A DNA stretch of 62,524 bases from Methylomicrobium sp. GTDB lineage: Bacteria > Pseudomonadota > Gammaproteobacteria > Methylococcales > Methylomonadaceae. Positions 19,392 through 28,298 of this stretch are shown in pieces. Every line of letters begins with the position of its first letter. Position 1 is the stretch's first letter. The notes under the pieces are model-generated. The model was not told the origin of the DNA. It ran no database searches and saw nothing but the letters and a program-made list of their open reading frames with translations. The position numbers and the translations under genes were made by a program. The DNA is taken from the NCBI GenBank assembly GCA_018333785.1, contig JAGXSU010000174.1, positions 1-62,524 on the forward strand, given 5' to 3'.

Positions 19392-20345
19392 ATGATGAGT
19401 AATAACTTTCAAGATAAACCCAACATTGGAAAAATTGCAGTGCTTTTACCTTGCTACAACGAGGGATTATCGATCAGAAAAGTGGTTGAGGATTTTCGAA
19501 AGGAACTCCCTGACGCAACAATTTACGTCTATGATAACCGTTCTTCTGACAACACACAGGATGAGGCGCGAGCAGCAGGAGCAGTAGTAAGAACTGAGCA
19601 ATGGCCAGGGAAAGGAAATGTTGTAAGGCGAATGTTTTCAGATATCGACGCCGATATCTATATCATGGCAGACGGGGATGGAACCTATGACTCTAGCGTT
19701 GCACCAAAAATGATTCAATGCCTGATAAATGAAAATCTTGACATGGTTGTGGGTACGCGAAGGAATGTCTATCAAAATGCACACCGCATGGGTCACGGCT
19801 TAGGAAATCGTCTGTTTAACCGGATGTATAGAAGCCTTTTTGGCCGACTATTCAATGACATTTTTTCGGGATATCGCGCTTTTTCACGTCGGTTTGTAAA
19901 GAGTTTTCCTGCCATATCCAGTGGCTTTGAAATAGAGACCGAAATGTCAGTCCACGCAAGTCAGCTTCGTATGCCAATAGCGGAGATTGCAACAGACTAC
20001 GGCGCAAGGCAGGAAGGTTCGGTCAGCAAGCTTCGGACATTTCGTGATGCCCTTAGAATTATGTTTACCTTTCTGATTTTATTCAAAGAAATTCGTCCTG
20101 CGCGTTTTTTTGGTGTGCTTGCTATCGGTTTATTTGTATTAGCAATAGTTCTTGCTTTGCCGCTCTTATTTACCTATTTGGAAACTGGCCTGGTACCCAG
20201 GTTTCCAACTGCTATTTTGGCTACGGGCCTTGTTCTTATGGCGGGTATATTCACTATAAGTGGCTTGATACTTGATAGTGTCGCTCGAGGTCGTCTTGAG
20301 CAAAAGCGTATGTGGTATGTAGCCAACACAAATATTCAAAAATAA
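19392..20345 (+). CDS. Polyprenyl-phosphate glycosyltransferase (GT2, DPM1-like)
   Basis: A 317-residue family 2 glycosyltransferase resembling dolichyl/undecaprenyl-phosphate mannosyl- or glucosyltransferases. It has LLPCYNEGLSI near the N-terminus, YVYDNRSSDNT, the DxD-type ADGDGTYD near residue 100, and two hydrophobic C-terminal helices (about 235-300). Such enzymes make a lipid-phosphate-sugar used by periplasmic GT-C enzymes. Only 13 bases separate it from a GtrA::GT-C fusion gene, which matches that logic. Two adjacent ATG codons are possible starts. Confidence 0.88.
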   Translation: MMSNNFQDKPNIGKIAVLLPCYNEGLSIRKVVEDFRKELPDATIYVYDNRSSDNTQDEARAAGAVVRTEQWPGKGNVVRRMFSDIDADIYIMADGDGTYDSSVAPKMIQCLINENLDMVVGTRRNVYQNAHRMGHGLGNRLFNRMYRSLFGRLFNDIFSGYRAFSRRFVKSFPAISSGFEIETEMSVHASQLRMPIAEIATDYGARQEGSVSKLRTFRDALRIMFTFLILFKEIRPARFFGVLAIGLFVLAIVLALPLLFTYLETGLVPRFPTAILATGLVLMAGIFTISGLILDSVARGRLEQKRMWYVANTNIQK

Positions 20346-20358
20346 GAAGCTGCTAAAC

Positions 20359-22398
20359 ATGTTTATTCGCTTTATTCTGGTCGGGGGAATCGGTTTTTGC
20401 ATCGATGCCGGCCTCACCTATCTTCTGATTCACCTGACAATTAAACCTTGGCTCGCCCGTGTTCCTTCCATATTACTTGCCATGATCTTCACTTGGCTCG
20501 CTAATAGGTACTTCACCTATAAAGTTGATAAGGCCCATACAGTTAGTGAAGCCATGAATTATTCAATAGTGGCCTTGATGATGGCTATTATTAACTACTT
20601 AATTTACTTATTTCTTGTACGTTTCGGAATGTGGCCTCTGGCGGCTGTAACCTTCGCTACTGCTGGTCAGACTTTAATTAGTTTTCACGCTTATCGCCAT
20701 TTTGTATTTAGTCGGGTAAAAATAAAAATGGCGAGTGACAGTTCACAACAGCCAGAAACTATTAACCCAGAGACAAATAAATTAATTGTCAGTAAATCTT
20801 GGTACTACGACCTAGGTATTTTTCTTGCAGCGTTAGCAGTTTTGGCTGTGGCAATGATCTCTCTTCACGCTCTTAACAGTGGTCTTTCTGGCAGTGACGA
20901 AGGATCTCATTTCCTCAATGGCTACTTAATCTGGTCCTATTTGACTGAGGCATTTGGACAAAATCCATTGACCTATGCTACAGACTTTTATATCCATTAC
21001 CCTAAGATTTCAATCGGGCATTGGCCGCCTCTTTATTATGTATTTCTGGCTAGCTTCTTCTATTTACTTCCTCATGCTACGTTCCCATTCATGCTCGTCA
21101 ATTTGTTTGTCGCGGCACTTCCGGTCCTATTGATTGCAAGGATGGTAAGGCAAGTACTTGGCTTACCGTGGGCAGCATTAGCCGCTATCACATATGTGTT
21201 GATTCCCATCACCCTAAATAACACGGTATATCTGATGTTGGATCAGGCATTGGCATGCTTATGCATAATTGCTGCGCTCCAATGGAGTGCCTACGCAAAA
21301 GAACCCACATTGAGACGAGGTTTGGCTTATGCGGCCATAACCGCTGCTGCAATCCTGGTCAAAGGGAACGGCTGGTTGTTGGGTGTGTTTCCATTTTTTC
21401 ATATCGCATTGACTGGAAATTGGCGGATACTTTTTAATTGGAGAACCTATGTTGCAGGAGCTATGGCATTATCGATTGTTGGTATCTGGACAGTGGTCAC
21501 ATTCAAGATATCCAGTGATGGATTTAATTACGCTTGGGGTGTTGATTATTTTATTTTGGCTACATCAACTTTTCTGTTAGCCCTTTATTCAAATTTGGGG
21601 CTTGTTGGCGTGATTGCGGTATGTCTCGGCATTGCCGGGAGTCTGTCAGTCAAGGAACGGCCCGAATTATTAGAGATCGGAAGAACAGGACTTGCTATGG
21701 TCCTTGCTACCCTCCTGTTTCATTCCATTGTGCCTGTCGATTTAGATCAGAGATATCTGTCTTCAGCCATTCCTTTTTTAGCTATTTTTATAGCTATTGG
21801 CGTCTGGATTTGCGTCCGGCGGTGGCAAATAGTTAAGAGTCGGCCTTGGTCAGTATCAACCGTTGCAATAGCCATATTTAGCATTCCTGGATTATTATTT
21901 CTAGAAAACCGGCCCGACAGATTTGATCTGCGCATGGATTTGGTGGCCGCACAGTTAAATGAACAGTCCGGCAGTCGGGTTGTGGTCATTGACGGTAGCC
22001 CCGGAGCCGAGGGCGCGTTGACGGCGGAAGTTGTGCTAAGTGATGTTGGTCGTAAAAGTTATGTGGTTCGTAGTTCACAACTGTTGGCTAAATCAGACTT
22101 TATGGGCAATCGTTACACACTACGAGTAGATACCCCTGAAGCTGTATTGAGTTTGTTGGATGAGATTTCAAGTAGCGCTGTAGTAGTCGCTGAAGGGCCA
22201 CTTATTAAGCCTCATTTTGTCCATTCAGACTTAATGTTATCAGCTTTAAAGCATCCTTCCTCACCCTTTCAACTCAAACAGACTTATCAACACCATCAGC
22301 ATAACGGTAAAACACACTTGTATATGCGAAGAACTCCGGTTCCGCTGCAATTGGAGGCCGTAAAACGCGTCAATTTTCCAGAAAAAGCACCTGGATGA
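20359..22398 (+). CDS. GtrA-like flippase domain fused to a GT-C (PMT/ArnT-like) glycosyltransferase
   Basis: A 679-residue membrane protein in two parts. Residues about 1-120 are a GtrA-like four-helix domain (FIRFILVGGIGFCIDAG, ANRYFTY, HAYRHFVFS), which is thought to flip lipid-linked monosaccharides. After a polar linker (about 125-145) comes a polytopic GT-C segment with a first periplasmic loop SGSDEGSHFLNGY, where the acidic pair is typical of GT39/GT83 enzymes, and IGHWPPLYY. A soluble C-terminal tail (about 525-679) follows. With the upstream GT2 it forms a complete synthesis-flip-transfer module. GtrA and the transferase are normally separate genes. Confidence 0.85.
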   Translation: MFIRFILVGGIGFCIDAGLTYLLIHLTIKPWLARVPSILLAMIFTWLANRYFTYKVDKAHTVSEAMNYSIVALMMAIINYLIYLFLVRFGMWPLAAVTFATAGQTLISFHAYRHFVFSRVKIKMASDSSQQPETINPETNKLIVSKSWYYDLGIFLAALAVLAVAMISLHALNSGLSGSDEGSHFLNGYLIWSYLTEAFGQNPLTYATDFYIHYPKISIGHWPPLYYVFLASFFYLLPHATFPFMLVNLFVAALPVLLIARMVRQVLGLPWAALAAITYVLIPITLNNTVYLMLDQALACLCIIAALQWSAYAKEPTLRRGLAYAAITAAAILVKGNGWLLGVFPFFHIALTGNWRILFNWRTYVAGAMALSIVGIWTVVTFKISSDGFNYAWGVDYFILATSTFLLALYSNLGLVGVIAVCLGIAGSLSVKERPELLEIGRTGLAMVLATLLFHSIVPVDLDQRYLSSAIPFLAIFIAIGVWICVRRWQIVKSRPWSVSTVAIAIFSIPGLLFLENRPDRFDLRMDLVAAQLNEQSGSRVVVIDGSPGAEGALTAEVVLSDVGRKSYVVRSSQLLAKSDFMGNRYTLRVDTPEAVLSLLDEISSSAVVVAEGPLIKPHFVHSDLMLSALKHPSSPFQLKQTYQHHQHNGKTHLYMRRTPVPLQLEAVKRVNFPEKAPG

Positions 22399-22427
22399 TA
22401 AACGATGTTAAAAATAAAAAACCTTTT

Positions 22428-22563
22428 GTAACTATTCTGCGGAGCAACAAAACAAAGGTGATGCGCGGAGTAGGTTAAGGTGGGCGATAGCCAACCCAAC
22501 ATTTCAAGGTAATTACGATAATTGTTAGGTTGCGAAAACATGCAATCTACGTTGAATAATTAC
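22428..22563. repeat. Family C palindromic repeat, copy 2 (longest)
   Basis: A unit of 136 bp bounded by GTAACTATTCTGCGGAG and, inverted, GTAATTATTCAACGTAG. The interior contains GGAGCAACAAAACAAAGGTG and GATAGCCAACCCAAC. It lies between the GtrA fusion and the sulfatase-fold gene. It is the reference copy for the family. Confidence 0.75.
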
Positions 22564-22614
22564 CAATTTTTTAATTTGAGAATTAACTATAAAAAACTGG
22601 AATCTTAAAATCTT

Positions 22615-24690
22615 GTGATTAATTCATATAAACAATTAGTGAATGGAAAATTGCTGATCGCAAAAGTTGAAAAAAACATATGGCATCACCGGAGACTTCT
22701 TTCAGTATTAGCCGTAATATTAATTGTCCAATTATTTGAACTCGCGCTTTTGCAGGTCAAATACGATATTTTTATAGGTGGTTTTTTACAACCTTATGCC
22801 TACAGGACATTCCCGGAAAGAGTATTATTTATTCTGATTTCGCTATGGTATGACTTCTTTCTATTCGGTATCCTTGGCATATTCTGGTTTAATCTCGCCG
22901 ATCGGTTAAATAAATTCGGTGTTCTGACTTATTACAGTTTTACTGTACTCATGTTATTAGTCATGGGTATTTGGTTGGGTCTAAAATTTAAAGTACTTTC
23001 TTATTTCAACGATACCATCAATTATCAGATTATTGCCAATCTGGGCGGCGGCAGCATTAAGGAAGGATTACTTTACGCATCTAATGAGATTGCCCTGTTT
23101 ACGGGGATTATGGTCATTATTATCGGCATTTTTATATTTATCGCCCGTTATTTAAGGAGCCATGAGTATTCTAGAGATTATCACCAACAGCTGCCTCAAT
23201 CTCTGGTCTTAAAATGGGCACTGATTATCATGTCTGTTGTTACGCCATTTTTAACATTTGCCGTATCAGACAACGACTTTCTCCGTTATGGACTAGAAAA
23301 AAAAACCTCTTATCGTTTAATTAGCTCGGGGCTTGACTCCCTGACTGACTTTGATGACGATGGATACGGTTTATTTAGCTATCCAAAAGATTCCGCCTTA
23401 TTTGATGATCGAATTTATCCAGGCGCTTTAGATATTCCCGGTAATGAAATCGATGAAGATGGCTTGTTAGGTGATGCGGTATTAATACCTCTCTCGCCTG
23501 ATCCGTTGAAAGAAATTCAGCCGCGTGCCGGCAAACATATTATTTTGATAGTTTTGGAAACAGCACGCGTTGATTTGTTAGAGCAACAAATCAACGGACA
23601 ATTTGTTGCCCCGGTTATGCGTGAAATTGCTCGAACCGGAACTTCAGCAAAATATGCTTACAGTCATACTGGTTATACTGTAACTTCCCTCATGGCGTTA
23701 TTTAACCGCGAGCTTATTCAACATGATCATCGCATCAAGTTGATTGATTTTCTTCAGGCCTCAGGTTACGGCATATCAATTATTTCAGGGCAAGACGAAT
23801 CTTTCGGTGATATCGCCTTAAATACCGGCATGACAAAAGAGGGCGTTAATTATTTTGATGCACGCACAGCGATTGAAGACCGTGTGTTCCCGAGCAAAGA
23901 TTCAGGCAGCTTGAGACTAAGTGAAGAAAGGGTGGTCGAGCAGTTTCAAAAACGCTTCAGTGAACTGGATTTAAAGACGCCTCAATTTATGTATTTAAAT
24001 TTCCAGGCAGCTCATTTTCCTTATTCGCATCCAAACATGCAAAAAAGACTCGTCAAGGAATTTATTCCTCGTTCCGAGATTGTGGCAGAAAACCGGGAGC
24101 GCGTAGCAGCTACCTATTGGAATGCGGTATCTAACGCGGACTGGGCCGTCGGGAGAGTGGTCGAGACGCTCAAAAAAAATAATTTGTATGATCAAACAAG
24201 CCTCGTGATTCTAGGCGATCACGGCGAATCCTTATTTGAAGATGGATTTTTGGGGCATGGTCACGCGATTAATGAAGCTCAAACGCACATTCCATTAGTC
24301 TTTAATGACCCGAATTTAAATATCAACCAAGCAATAGGGCAGGTCGATGTTGCCGAAATGGCTATTCGTTCTGCATTCGAGTTGCCAAATCAATGGCTTA
24401 ATTCGGAAAAATCGGTCTTTCAACTGGTTGGAAATCTGTCGTTTCCTTCATTAATTGGGCACGTCAAATACGGTGGCGACCGGATAACTTTTGATTTTCG
24501 TTCTGAGCAGGGTTATCTTAGTGAAGATAAACAATGGAAAACGCTGCAGGAACTATTGGCTGACTCCAAGCAAAAGGATCGAATCAACTATCTAATTAGC
24601 GACTGGGAAACGTTGAAGTGGCATGAATATGATTTCCGTAATAAAGGCGATTATAAAAGTCAACAGTTTCTTTCGGGAGATCAACATTAG
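22615..24690 (+). CDS. Membrane sulfatase-fold protein (phosphoethanolamine/LTA-synthase-like) with MopE-like metal-binding segment
   Basis: A 691-residue inner-membrane protein with about five N-terminal helices and a periplasmic alkaline-phosphatase/sulfatase-fold domain. A metal ligand and candidate nucleophile are at Glu315-Thr316 (IVLETARVD), and GDHGESLFEDGFLGHGH supplies the second metal cluster. Threonine as nucleophile resembles EptA/LtaS-type transferases rather than formylglycine sulfatases. Between the membrane part and the enzyme domain, residues 245-283 have an Asp-rich pattern (DFDDDGYG, RIYPGALDIPGNEIDEDG) like the putative metal-binding MopE motif. The start is GTG at 22615. 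It may transfer or remove a phosphate- or sulfate-linked group on the glycan. Confidence 0.8.
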   Translation: MINSYKQLVNGKLLIAKVEKNIWHHRRLLSVLAVILIVQLFELALLQVKYDIFIGGFLQPYAYRTFPERVLFILISLWYDFFLFGILGIFWFNLADRLNKFGVLTYYSFTVLMLLVMGIWLGLKFKVLSYFNDTINYQIIANLGGGSIKEGLLYASNEIALFTGIMVIIIGIFIFIARYLRSHEYSRDYHQQLPQSLVLKWALIIMSVVTPFLTFAVSDNDFLRYGLEKKTSYRLISSGLDSLTDFDDDGYGLFSYPKDSALFDDRIYPGALDIPGNEIDEDGLLGDAVLIPLSPDPLKEIQPRAGKHIILIVLETARVDLLEQQINGQFVAPVMREIARTGTSAKYAYSHTGYTVTSLMALFNRELIQHDHRIKLIDFLQASGYGISIISGQDESFGDIALNTGMTKEGVNYFDARTAIEDRVFPSKDSGSLRLSEERVVEQFQKRFSELDLKTPQFMYLNFQAAHFPYSHPNMQKRLVKEFIPRSEIVAENRERVAATYWNAVSNADWAVGRVVETLKKNNLYDQTSLVILGDHGESLFEDGFLGHGHAINEAQTHIPLVFNDPNLNINQAIGQVDVAEMAIRSAFELPNQWLNSEKSVFQLVGNLSFPSLIGHVKYGGDRITFDFRSEQGYLSEDKQWKTLQELLADSKQKDRINYLISDWETLKWHEYDFRNKGDYKSQQFLSGDQH

Positions 24691-24876
24691 CCTATGTAAA
24701 TATATTCTAATAAAAGTTGGTATTATCTTTGATAATTAAATCTTCTGAACCTTTTGGTATTGAAAGAAATGTGATCGAATGAACTTAGATTTAAGCCATT
24801 TTCGAAAAATTCACGAAATGTATTGGTTGTAAATGCCTTATTTTATGAGAAAAAAGTTACCTTTTAATCGGTTAGT

Positions 24877-26184
24877 TTAATTGTGATCAAATGGGTTATA
24901 TACCTTTTGGTTAAGAGTTTTTGCCCGCTGGATTGTCGGGGATTTAGGCCTTTTAAGCAGAGTGAGCTTCTGTTTTTCTGCTAATTCTTCGAGTGCAAAT
25001 TTGTTGATGAGAACGGCAATAAAGATTAGATGATACAACAAATCCCAATATGAGAGACCTAAAAAGGCAGTCCCCACCATATAGCAAATCAATGATGCAC
25101 GCACCATGAAACAGTAATGATTAACCCAGTCCATTCCCTCAACGTTACGTGTTTTTTTAGGTAACAATGTAAGGTTTATGACCGTTCCTAAAATCAATGA
25201 AAGCCATAAAGAAAAAGCAATAAAACCGTGCTCTGAAAACATTTCGACATATGAGCTATGCCAATCTCGTTTTGTAACATTACGCCATCCTTCAAAACCT
25301 GCCCCGGTAAATGGATGTTCTAATGTATGATGCCATCCATCAGTCCAGGCTTCTATTCGCCCCATAGCCGACTCATCCTCTTGATAAGTTTCGAGTGTCT
25401 CCATTCGACCAAACCATTCTTGTGGCAAATAGTCTTTAACAAAAAAAGCACCCACTAATACAATCGGAATTACTAAATATTTACGTTTGCTATTCCATAT
25501 CAACATCAAAATCAGCACAGTCATCGTCAACAATGCGCCTCGAGACCATGAGCTTAGAGATGCTGCAAATATAAAGGGTATGCAAAATAATATTCCCTTT
25601 TTGATCAATGGACTCAATGTTTCTTTTTGCCAGATTAAGATAAGTGGAATTGATATCAATACAGCTACTGCAAAGGAATTATTGTCTTCAAACTGAGTGG
25701 CAGGTGGTCCGTAAACACGATGCCCAAATCCGGACAAAACAGCAAAAATGCCGCCTTTGAAGCCAACAATACCAATCGACGCACCAATAGTTGCAATTAG
25801 GCAATATAACTTATAACGGTTATTGATAAGAATTAAAGTAAAGTAGAAAGGAATATAAATTTTTGTTACAAACCAAAACCGTTCCCAAGCAACATCTTGC
25901 ATGTAAGCTTGAGTGGTGGTAAATATGAAATATACCCATAAAAAAATGAAAAAAATAACTCGCCAGTCTGCAGGAATAGCCTGTTTATCTTTCGTAGTTA
26001 AAGTTCGAAATACAACTATTAGAAACAGTACATAATAAACGGGTAAGGTTCTAACAAATCCCCACGCATAAGCATGTGGATTCATATAACTGAAAATAGC
26101 CAACGACAGAACGCCCCACCAGGGTTTTTTAATGGCGGCAATAATACAGGCAGCTAAAAATATAAGTACGACTATATCGCGCAT
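24877..26184 (-). CDS. O-glycosylation ligase / O-antigen ligase-like membrane protein, exosortase type
   Basis: A 435-residue polytopic membrane protein. The N-terminus (MRDIVVLIFLAACIIAAIKK, then SYMNPHAYAWGF) is the pattern I associate with the exosortase-A-associated putative O-glycosylation ligase family. The C-terminal half has the Wzy_C/O-antigen-ligase features: a large periplasmic loop with HHTLEHPFTGAGFEGW and YVEMFSEHGF. It would move a lipid-linked glycan onto a periplasmic acceptor, possibly a sorted protein. It is the last gene of the long minus-strand island. A GT2 ends 9 bases upstream of its start. Confidence 0.85.
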   Translation of the reverse strand: MRDIVVLIFLAACIIAAIKKPWWGVLSLAIFSYMNPHAYAWGFVRTLPVYYVLFLIVVFRTLTTKDKQAIPADWRVIFFIFLWVYFIFTTTQAYMQDVAWERFWFVTKIYIPFYFTLILINNRYKLYCLIATIGASIGIVGFKGGIFAVLSGFGHRVYGPPATQFEDNNSFAVAVLISIPLILIWQKETLSPLIKKGILFCIPFIFAASLSSWSRGALLTMTVLILMLIWNSKRKYLVIPIVLVGAFFVKDYLPQEWFGRMETLETYQEDESAMGRIEAWTDGWHHTLEHPFTGAGFEGWRNVTKRDWHSSYVEMFSEHGFIAFSLWLSLILGTVINLTLLPKKTRNVEGMDWVNHYCFMVRASLICYMVGTAFLGLSYWDLLYHLIFIAVLINKFALEELAEKQKLTLLKRPKSPTIQRAKTLNQKVYNPFDHN

Positions 26185-26193
26185 TTCAATCTC

Positions 26194-27123
26194 TTATGTG
26201 CGGGATACATTAAAGTAGCCAGCTATTTGTCCCATGATAGAGGCGGTTCGAATCAAATAATGTCGAAACTTCTTTATATGAAATGAAAGTATAGACAGCA
26301 GGAAATACTTAATTAGCTTTGACCACAAATAGCGTGGTATTCTTTCGCTTTTTCGAGTAATAGCGGTTAGCGATCTATTGCGTTGAAAGCTATTTTGGAC
26401 GAGATAACTTAATTTAAGACGAGCCGGATCAATATAATGGTATTGAACGATATCTGGAAAATATCTGAATATTTCGCCTTTTTCTATTGCTCTAATAAAA
26501 AAATCAGTATCTTCACTACCGACTAAATTATGACCGGTAGGTCCCAGATTTTCGGCGAAAAGCCCAACTCTGTCGAATACGTCTCTGCGAATAACAACTT
26601 GCCCTCCTGGGGGCATCTGATTCATTTTTTCTATATCAAGTGATTCCTTGCCTAAATTGAATTCAGGTATCGGTAAAGGAGTAATTCTATATTTTCCGGT
26701 ATCTCTTATCCAATCAGGTTCATTCCCTTGCCAGTCAGGGTAAAGAGGGCCACAAAGCATTGTTACCTCAGAGAAGTCAGCTATAGCTTTAGAAACTGCA
26801 ATGAAATAACTTTTATCTAACCGTTGATCATCATCCATGAAACAAAGATAGTCCGATTTAACCATCCGGATAGCATGATTAAGTGCGTAAGATTTACCTG
26901 GATTCGGTTCTTCAACGACGTTTATATTGAAGTAAGAGTTAGTGTTCTGTTGATTTTGGTAGTCTGAAACTTTTCTTAACGTGTCATCTGTGCAGGCATT
27001 AGCTACAACAAGAATACCTACCGTACAATTTTGAGGCACCTTAGCAGAATATATTGAATCTATAGCTAAGATCAGAAGATCGGCTCGATTATGGGTACAT
27101 ATAACGACAGTAAGGTTTAGCAT
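26194..27123 (-). CDS. Family 2 glycosyltransferase
   Basis: A 309-residue GT-A enzyme. It begins LTVVICTHNRADLL, has an FMDDDQRLD acidic metal-binding stretch near 97-105 and an acceptor-side GSEDTDFFIRA near 207-217, which is characteristic of GT2 enzymes in exosortase glycan loci. A C-terminal basic amphipathic tail may associate with membrane. It lies just upstream of the O-ligase and is probably co-transcribed with it. Confidence 0.88.
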   Translation of the reverse strand: MLNLTVVICTHNRADLLILAIDSIYSAKVPQNCTVGILVVANACTDDTLRKVSDYQNQQNTNSYFNINVVEEPNPGKSYALNHAIRMVKSDYLCFMDDDQRLDKSYFIAVSKAIADFSEVTMLCGPLYPDWQGNEPDWIRDTGKYRITPLPIPEFNLGKESLDIEKMNQMPPGGQVVIRRDVFDRVGLFAENLGPTGHNLVGSEDTDFFIRAIEKGEIFRYFPDIVQYHYIDPARLKLSYLVQNSFQRNRSLTAITRKSERIPRYLWSKLIKYFLLSILSFHIKKFRHYLIRTASIMGQIAGYFNVSRT

Positions 27124-27145
27124 TCTATTTTATGTAGTTAAAATC

Positions 27146-27232
27146 GTAACTATTCAGCGGAGTAACAAAATAAAGGTCATGTAATGAGTAGGTTGTATTG
27201 CGAATAGCATCCAACCTACGTTGAATAATTAC
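27146..27232. repeat. Family C palindromic repeat, copy 3 (complete, short)
   Basis: An 87-bp unit with near-perfect terminal inverted repeats: GTAACTATTCAGCGGAG on the left and, on the complement, GTAATTATTCAACGTAGG. An internal palindrome GTAGGTTGTATTGCGAATAG / CATCCAACCTAC gives a long hairpin. It lies between two co-oriented genes and could be transcribed. Confidence 0.75.
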
Positions 27233-27241
27233 TTAAAATCG

Positions 27242-28198
27242 TTATTTTAGTAGTTTATTAAATCTTTTACATTGAGTGAAATAATAAACTTGAACTAGAT
27301 TGTGAAGCCTCCACCATGCTTTTTCAGCAAGAGCAATCGGTTGAGCGTCGGTTTGTAAAGTATAGCCGCACTGTGTTAGTGCTTTGCCAACAGCTCCCTC
27401 AAAAAGTTTAATTTGTTGAGTAGACATATTTTGAGCCCATTTATTCTGGTTTTTGTTTTGGATAGGGGCTTGTAACAGCGGAGTTTTTCCAGCTTCGCCG
27501 GATTTTTTGTAATTAATTAATTGATCGCTATAAGGTTCATTTAAAAAGTTGCAAACGTTCCGCATGATCGATTCAGGGTTTGAAAGAAGATCTTCATACT
27601 TAACCTCGAAATAAACATCCTTAGGTAACTCGCTCCCAATTTTTCGACCTATTTCTACATACATTTCCCAATATTTTGCGGCAAAAAATAGATTGTAGAC
27701 GCCAAAATCGTGATTTCTTTCCAATATTGAAAGCGCGCAATCACGTCCGTCTCGAATGATGTGAATGAATTGAGCACCTGGAAACATCTTTAAAATTGTT
27801 TGCATATGTAACACATAATAGGGTGTTTTATCTCCCCATCTCTGTTTTCCTTCACCTAACGCATTTTTTTCAAATAATCCCGCAATAATGCTCGTGATCG
27901 TGTTACGTCCTTCTTTTTGAAAAGCGAGTGCCAATTGATCGATATCAATTTTTATTCCATGAAGATCGGTATCCAAAAAATCGGCACTTTGTTTATACAT
28001 TGCCGATAAAACTTTTTTGATATTTTCAACCAAATTTAAATCGCCGTATAACGATTCATTTCTAAAAAGAGGGATAAAAAAATGGGATTCACCTGTAGGC
28101 AGCGATATATTTGGATGAGATTTCAATATGTATTGAAATAATGTGGTTCCGGAACGAGGTGCGCCGACTATAAAGATGGGTCTGTTGTGATGTTGCAT
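27242..28198 (-). CDS. PAPS-dependent sulfotransferase
   Basis: A 318-residue sulfotransferase. The 5'-phosphosulfate-binding loop GAPRSGTTLF spans residues 12-21, and the 3'-phosphate-binding segment FIHIIRDGRDCALS lies near residues 140-153, as in family 1/3 carbohydrate sulfotransferases. It should transfer sulfate from PAPS to a hydroxyl or amine of the glycan (or a lipid/protein). CysC at 8.1 kb is a local source of PAPS. Its start is 100 bases from the stop of the HVRRGD protein gene upstream. Confidence 0.9.
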   Translation of the reverse strand: MQHHNRPIFIVGAPRSGTTLFQYILKSHPNISLPTGESHFFIPLFRNESLYGDLNLVENIKKVLSAMYKQSADFLDTDLHGIKIDIDQLALAFQKEGRNTITSIIAGLFEKNALGEGKQRWGDKTPYYVLHMQTILKMFPGAQFIHIIRDGRDCALSILERNHDFGVYNLFFAAKYWEMYVEIGRKIGSELPKDVYFEVKYEDLLSNPESIMRNVCNFLNEPYSDQLINYKKSGEAGKTPLLQAPIQNKNQNKWAQNMSTQQIKLFEGAVGKALTQCGYTLQTDAQPIALAEKAWWRLHNLVQVYYFTQCKRFNKLLK

Positions 28199-28298
28199 AG
28201 GTTAATTGGCGTATAAGTTAGAATAGTATCCAAAAAACAGACTGTAAGAGTAGTACACATTCAATAATTTTCTAAAAGTAATAAATAAGGCTAATTCT

